From assembly GCA_943324415.2 (NCBI GenBank), contig CALPLN020000056.1:1-10547 (forward strand): a DNA stretch of 10,547 nucleotides. The letters are read 5' to 3'. A model generated the notes under the pieces. That model ran no database searches. It was not told where the DNA came from and saw only the letters and a program-made list of their open reading frames with translations. This stretch comes from Sediminibacterium ginsengisoli. Lineage in GTDB: Bacteria > Bacteroidota > Bacteroidia > Chitinophagales > Chitinophagaceae. This document shows, piece by piece, positions 7,421 through 10,547 of this stretch. The position numbers and the translations under genes were made by a program. Position 1 is the first letter of the stretch. The number at the start of each line of letters is the position of its first letter.

Positions 7421-7960
7421 ATGACAGACCAAGCACTCATAACTCAATTTCAAAATGGCGATGCTAAAGAGCATGCATTTACGCAGTTGTTAAAAAGACA
7501 TCGCGAACCTGTATTTTTTCAAATAAAAAAAATGGTGCTTGAGCATGCCGATGCGGATGATATTGCACAGGCGGTTTGGATCAAAGTTTGGAATAAACTG
7601 GATGGATTTAAGCAAGAAAGCGCTTTTAGTACCTGGCTTTTCAGGGTGGCTTACAATGAAACCCTCAATTTTATTGCACAAAAGAAGCGTATTCAAGCCC
7701 AAACCAAGCAAAATCAACTAGATCAGGATGCAACGCAACCAATGACGCATCATTCCATCAAAGAGAGCGATATACAGATAAAACTAGAGCGAGCAATCGC
7801 AGAATTACCTGAAAAACAACGTTTTGTGTTTATGTTAAGGTATTTTGACGCTTTTGATTATGAAAAAATTGCATCCATCACCGGCACAACCGTAGGAGGT
7901 GCAAAGGCGAATTATCATCAAGCGGTCAAAAAAATGACTGAATTACTCCACAACGCTTAA
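7421..7960 (+). CDS. ECF-subfamily RNA polymerase sigma factor (sigma-70 family)
   Basis: The product has 179 residues, a typical ECF length. Region 2 spans about 22-90, with the core-binding/-10 segment DADDIAQAVWIKVWNKL followed by FSTWLFRVAYNETLNFIAQKKR. A polar linker (91-118) leads to region 4 (about 120-175): RAIAELPEKQRFVFMLRYF, then the helix-turn-helix FDYEKIASITGTTVGGAKAN that reads the -35 element. There is no extra N- or C-terminal domain. It directs RNA polymerase to alternative promoters, and the likely targets are the four elements in this block, including one in front of its own gene. The next gene encodes a membrane protein in the usual anti-sigma position. The stop codon TAA (7958-7960) lies inside the promoter-like element of the next gene. 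Confidence 0.94.
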   Translation: MTDQALITQFQNGDAKEHAFTQLLKRHREPVFFQIKKMVLEHADADDIAQAVWIKVWNKLDGFKQESAFSTWLFRVAYNETLNFIAQKKRIQAQTKQNQLDQDATQPMTHHSIKESDIQIKLERAIAELPEKQRFVFMLRYFDAFDYEKIASITGTTVGGAKANYHQAVKKMTELLHNA

Positions 7961-7985
7961 ACCTTTGACCATTCAATGGGTCTAA
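7957..7985 (+). promoter_or_regulatory. ECF-type promoter P2 (putative anti-sigma gene)
   Basis: TTAAACC (7957-7963), 16 bases, then GTCTAA (7980-7985). The left half includes the stop codon of the sigma gene, and the right half covers the first codons of a possible longer reading of the next gene (ATG at 7976). Transcripts from this element would begin just before the ATG at 7994, so they would be almost leaderless and could only use that start. Confidence 0.65.
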
Positions 7986-7993
7986 ATAACAAC

Positions 7994-8404
7994 ATGGAAA
8001 ACGAATCAATTTCAAAAGAACTCGCAACAGCTTTAAATAGTTTTAAGGCTAAAAGCGATCAGGTACCTGAGGGTTATTTTGATCAATTTGAGCAGGAGCT
8101 AATGCGTCAGATTCAAACCGAAAAGCAACAACCCAAACAAGCCACGATCTTGTCTATGTTTGCAAACCAAAAAAAGTACTTAGTTGCTGCAAGTTTACTT
8201 TTTGCCATTGCCACTGGATACCTATTTTACAATGATACTGAGCAGAAGGCTAACACGATGGCTAAAGTAGATCTGATTGATATCAAAACACTTCCTGACG
8301 AATTGATTGAAGCCTACGTAAATAATAATGAACTTATTGCCGAAGTGGAATGGAATAGTGCCATTGAAAATGCTGGATCTTCTATTTCAACAAATAATAA
8401 TTAA
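7994..8404 (+). CDS. Single-pass membrane protein, putative anti-sigma factor
   Basis: I do not recognise a named family. From the ATG at 7994 the product has 136 residues: an N-terminal cytoplasmic part of about 60 residues containing VPEGYFDQFEQELMRQI (24-40), one membrane helix at about 62-79 (YLVAASLLFAIATGYLF) and a short acidic C-terminal part (about 80-136) with LPDELIEAYVNNNELIAE. The VPxGYF motif near the N-terminus, one helix and the position right behind an ECF sigma gene are common to small anti-sigma-like proteins of Bacteroidota. There is no zinc-binding HxxxCxxC motif. An in-frame ATG at 7976 would add six residues, but it sits inside the spacer of the promoter element, and the AAATAACAAC leader before 7994 is the better start context. 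The role is inferred from context. Confidence 0.7.
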   Translation: MENESISKELATALNSFKAKSDQVPEGYFDQFEQELMRQIQTEKQQPKQATILSMFANQKKYLVAASLLFAIATGYLFYNDTEQKANTMAKVDLIDIKTLPDELIEAYVNNNELIAEVEWNSAIENAGSSISTNNN

Positions 8405-8431
8405 ATAAGCTCCATAATTAACAAAACTGTT

Positions 8432-8460
8432 TTAAACCATTTAAACATAGTTGCATCTAA
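8432..8460 (+). promoter_or_regulatory. ECF-type promoter P3 (Spy-like gene)
   Basis: TTAAACC (8432-8438), 16 bases, then ATCTAA (8455-8460), 18 bases before the ATG at 8479. It keeps the full TTAAACC and TCTAA halves and the spacing of the other elements, with A in place of G at the first base of the -10 half and ATTT in place of TTTG after the -35 half. It suggests that the Spy-like gene has its own sigma-dependent transcript besides readthrough from upstream. Confidence 0.62.
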
Positions 8461-8478
8461 TTATCAAATCAAAATTTT

Positions 8479-8940
8479 ATGAAAAAAATACTTTATCTGT
8501 GTAGTTTTATTTTGTCTGTCTTTATAGCTCAAGCACAACAAAGACCTATGTATGGACAAAATAGACCACCTATGCGCAATGAGCGTGGAATGGAAATGCC
8601 GCCACCACCGCCAAGACCAATGACAAGAGAGCAAAGAGAAAGATTAGAATCTTTCAGAATTCAATTCATTTCAAAAAAGCTTGACCTAACGCCTGCGGAA
8701 GCCGAAAAGTTTTGGCCGGTATACAACGAACAAAAAGAAGCAAGTCAGCGACTAATGCAAGAAAAACAAAATGACGAGATTGAATTTCAAGAAGCGATGT
8801 TAGCAGTAAGAAAAAAGTTTAAGAAAGATTTAATGCCTATTTTAAAAACAGAAGATAGAGTGAATCTAGCTTTAAAAGTGGATCGTGAATTGCTCAATAA
8901 AATGCGCAATGAAATGATGCGCCGAAAAAGACCCATGTAA
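8479..8940 (+). CDS. Spy/CpxP-like periplasmic helical protein
   Basis: The product has 153 residues with a signal peptide (MKKILYLCSFILSVFIAQAQ, cleavage near residue 19). A Met/Pro-rich linker (21-48), including a run of five prolines at 41-45, leads to an all-helical, highly charged domain (49-150). In it, ISKKLDLTPAEAEKFWPVYNE (residues 64-84, here shown in full only as a short motif: LDLTPAEAEKFWPVY) corresponds to the LTxxQ-type turn of the Spy/CpxP/CnrX/ZraP group. Members of that group are periplasmic chaperones or stress and metal sensors. The C-terminus is rich in Met and Arg (MRNEMMRRKRPM). As the last gene behind a sigma/anti-sigma pair, it is a candidate sensor, chaperone or feedback regulator of the envelope response. 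Assignment to the group is by pattern and not by close similarity. Confidence 0.7.
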   Translation: MKKILYLCSFILSVFIAQAQQRPMYGQNRPPMRNERGMEMPPPPPRPMTREQRERLESFRIQFISKKLDLTPAEAEKFWPVYNEQKEASQRLMQEKQNDEIEFQEAMLAVRKKFKKDLMPILKTEDRVNLALKVDRELLNKMRNEMMRRKRPM

Positions 8941-8960
8941 TAAGATTGAGTTTGGTTGAT

Positions 8961-8995
8961 AAAAAAAGCACTAGCCGGGGGGCTGGTGCTTTTTA
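8961..8995. terminator. Bidirectional intrinsic terminator after the sigma block
   Basis: AGCACTAGCC (8967-8976) pairs with GGCTGGTGCT (8981-8990) over ten positions with one T-G wobble and a GGGG loop. It is flanked by a run of A on the left and TTTTATTT on the right. It ends the Spy-like gene on the plus strand and the NIPSNAP operon (stop at 9017) on the minus strand. Confidence 0.92.
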
Positions 8996-9016
8996 TTTGT
9001 ATTCCGCTATAAACAC

Positions 9017-9793
9017 TTATAAATCCGAATATGGCTTGGCACGCATTAGAATGATGTCCGCTTTCGAAACCGTATTCAGGTATTCTGGTAAAGTACTCAT
9101 CTGCTTCCAAGCAGCTGCGTCTACAAAGCTTTTCCAATGGGCTTCTCTATCTGCAAGATTGCTAAACCTGGTGATATAAATTAAATTAGGCATCCTACTT
9201 CCAGCAATGACCTTGCTATAAAATAACGCATTAAAATTTAAAGTATTAAACAGTTCAATTTCCTTTCCTTCATTGAACATATGTACTTTTTTAAGAAACA
9301 ATGCCTCGTCTGCACTTTCATAACTTCTAAATTCATAGATATTGTCTGGAGACTTCGGGAATGATGTCTTTTTTTCAAATTGTCCCTGAAACTTAAATGA
9401 CTTTGAAATCATTGTTTCTACTCTCGTATAAGGTAATGTTTCATTTGTTTTTGATAAAGTCAATAAAGTATTTGACATCATTGGGTCGATCCCTTCTTTT
9501 GCTTGATCCAGCTGATCAAGTTGTGACAGGCTTAACAATGGAATCCAAACCATGATCGTCTTGTCTTTAGCTGTATCATTGTTGATTGGCTCAAATACAC
9601 CCACATTGGCAATGCCAAACTGATGAAGATGCGGTAAGTAGTTATTTTTTAAATAAGCGTCCACGGCTTCCAGTTGTGCGGTTGTACTACAATGGTAGAC
9701 CTGTGTTAAATAGTATTCGCGAGGTTTATTTTTATTAGCAGCAAAAGCAGTCATTGAAATTAAAACCATACAAATCAAGAGTAATTTTTTCAT
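9017..9793 (-). CDS. Secreted NIPSNAP family protein
   Basis: The product has 258 residues with a signal peptide (hydrophobic stretch 4-18, cleavage near AFA). The C-terminal NIPSNAP domain is clear. It begins with YEFRSYES (153-160), continues with MFNEGKEIELFNTLNFNALF and IAGSRMPNLIYITRFSNL (197-214, key residues GS.MPNL.Y), then REAHWKSFVDAAAWK, and ends in PYSDL. The N-terminal half (27-130) appears to be a second, diverged copy of the same ferredoxin-like unit (YYLTQVYHCSTTAQ). The function of bacterial secreted members is unknown; the dimeric alpha/beta-barrel fold occurs in ligand binders and small enzymes. The ATG follows the A-rich leader AAAAAAAACAAA. It lies 16 bases after the stop of the beta-lactamase-family gene, so it belongs to the same operon. 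Confidence 0.88.
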   Translation of the reverse strand: MKKLLLICMVLISMTAFAANKNKPREYYLTQVYHCSTTAQLEAVDAYLKNNYLPHLHQFGIANVGVFEPINNDTAKDKTIMVWIPLLSLSQLDQLDQAKEGIDPMMSNTLLTLSKTNETLPYTRVETMISKSFKFQGQFEKKTSFPKSPDNIYEFRSYESADEALFLKKVHMFNEGKEIELFNTLNFNALFYSKVIAGSRMPNLIYITRFSNLADREAHWKSFVDAAAWKQMSTLPEYLNTVSKADIILMRAKPYSDL

Positions 9794-9809
9794 TTTGTTT
9801 TTTTTATTT

Positions 9810-10547
9810 TTAACGGATTACGTCAAGGTGATATTCTTGAATCAATGCTGGATTTTCAGGACTCAATGTAAAACTTAATTTCAAGTTTTGTTTTGATCCT
9901 TCAAGAATACAATATCCCCTTAGTTGATTCTCTGCGATCATTTTTCCAACCGACTTGATTGTTCCCGCTTGTTCAAACATTTGCTTAGCTTCTGATTTTA
10001 ACTCATCTATTAAATAGTCATCAAAAAAGTTTTCGGCAAAAATTGCTGGTATTTTTTCCCAACTAGGAATAATTTGAACCAGTTCTTTTTGACGCTGTTC
10101 GAGTATGGGAGATACAGACACCATTCTTGGTTGAAGCTTCGCGATTTGAACTAGCGTATCCAGTACAATCAAGTTCATACTAGAGGTAGGTGCATAAGTA
10201 TGATTGGCAAAAAAGATCACACCCAATCCATACTCAGGTAAAAAACGCCAATTACTTCCAAATCCAGGAAGTCCGCCGCTATGACCGATGCTGGTTTTTC
10301 CTTCTGCGTCATGCATCCAATTTAAGCCATAGCTATAACTAGAAGTCGTAGCCAGCTTTTTCCCTGATGGAAATTGATAGTTAGGGTTCAAATTGATGAA
10401 AGTATAAGGTTGATGCATTTCTCTAACCGTACTTCTCTTAATCACTTTATTTTCTGCTTCATTGCGCTCTGGCCATGCGGCTTGATGTAGCGACACATAT
10501 TTTGCAAAATCAGCAATCGAAGTAATCATCCCGCCCATTGCGCCATA
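9810..10547 (-). CDS. Serine hydrolase, beta-lactamase family, C-terminal part (5' truncated by window edge)
   Basis: The frame is open to the right edge (codons for YGA precede the Met at 10538), so the start and the SxxK and YxN motifs lie outside the window. The visible part begins with the typical GGMITSIADFAKYVSLH segment. It continues with SYGLNWMHDAEGK and the HxG motif in IGHSGGLPGFGSNWRFLPE (KTG-equivalent), then GLGVIFFANH. The last ~100 residues form an extra domain (IFAENFFDDYLIDELKS, then EQAGTIKSVGKMIAENQLRGY) resembling the small NTF2-like or helical add-ons seen in some beta-lactamase-family hydrolases. That part is tentative. It is probably a secreted or lipid-anchored esterase or peptidase; no signal peptide can be checked. 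It is co-transcribed with the NIPSNAP gene. Confidence 0.88.
   Translation of the reverse strand, partial: YGAMGGMITSIADFAKYVSLHQAAWPERNEAENKVIKRSTVREMHQPYTFINLNPNYQFPSGKKLATTSSYSYGLNWMHDAEGKTSIGHSGGLPGFGSNWRFLPEYGLGVIFFANHTYAPTSSMNLIVLDTLVQIAKLQPRMVSVSPILEQRQKELVQIIPSWEKIPAIFAENFFDDYLIDELKSEAKQMFEQAGTIKSVGKMIAENQLRGYCILEGSKQNLKLSFTLSPENPALIQEYHLDVIR

Noticed and set aside
8787..9137. Minus-strand open frame of 116 codons
   Set aside because: It crosses the terminator hairpin and runs antisense to the end of the Spy-like gene and in a wrong frame through the NIPSNAP gene. The translation has no domain-like pattern.

Overview
The window looks like a chromosomal segment of a Bacteroidota bacterium, most likely a member of the Chitinophagales. 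The signs are low G+C, A-rich leaders without clear Shine-Dalgarno sites, a type IX secretion (T9SS) sorting domain, a DUF1800/DUF1501 gene pair, and an ECF sigma factor with the region 4 sequence typical of the phylum. The assignment is inference from gene content. No mobile element, CRISPR array, tRNA or rRNA is visible, and no gap without a gene exceeds about 140 bases.

Layout. (1) 3-506, +: the C-terminal part of a glycerophosphodiester phosphodiesterase, cut by the left edge. (2) 530-997, -: a secreted NTF2-like protein, divergent from (3) a DoxX-like membrane protein at 1089-1454, +. A strong bidirectional terminator (1480-1512) separates it from (4) a leftward two-gene operon: a secreted M28 metallopeptidase (2759-4048) followed by a secreted beta-lactamase-fold serine hydrolase (1531-2739). 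(5) 4186-8940, +, is a five-gene block: DUF1800 protein, DUF1501 protein with a T9SS tail, ECF sigma factor, a single-pass membrane protein in the anti-sigma position, and a Spy/CpxP-like periplasmic protein. A second bidirectional terminator follows (8961-8995). (6) A leftward operon: a beta-lactamase-family hydrolase cut by the right edge (9810-10547), then a secreted NIPSNAP protein (9017-9793).

The main discovery is in block 5. Four 29-bp elements with the form TTAAAC[C/T]-N17-[G/A]TCTAA, that is AAC[C/T], exactly 16 bases, then RTCTAA, lie just upstream of the DUF1800 gene (4137-4165), the sigma gene (7381-7409), the putative anti-sigma gene (7957-7985) and the Spy-like gene (8432-8460). 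I found no comparable element before any other gene here. The architecture is that of an ECF-type promoter (AAC-containing -35, GTC-containing -10). The simplest reading is that the sigma factor encoded in the block activates its own gene, its presumed regulator, the Spy-like protein and the DUF1800-DUF1501 operon. This would make the surface-exported DUF1501/DUF1800 pair, whose function is unknown, an output of an envelope-sensing regulon.

The remaining genes are ordinary secreted hydrolases and small accessory proteins of the phylum.
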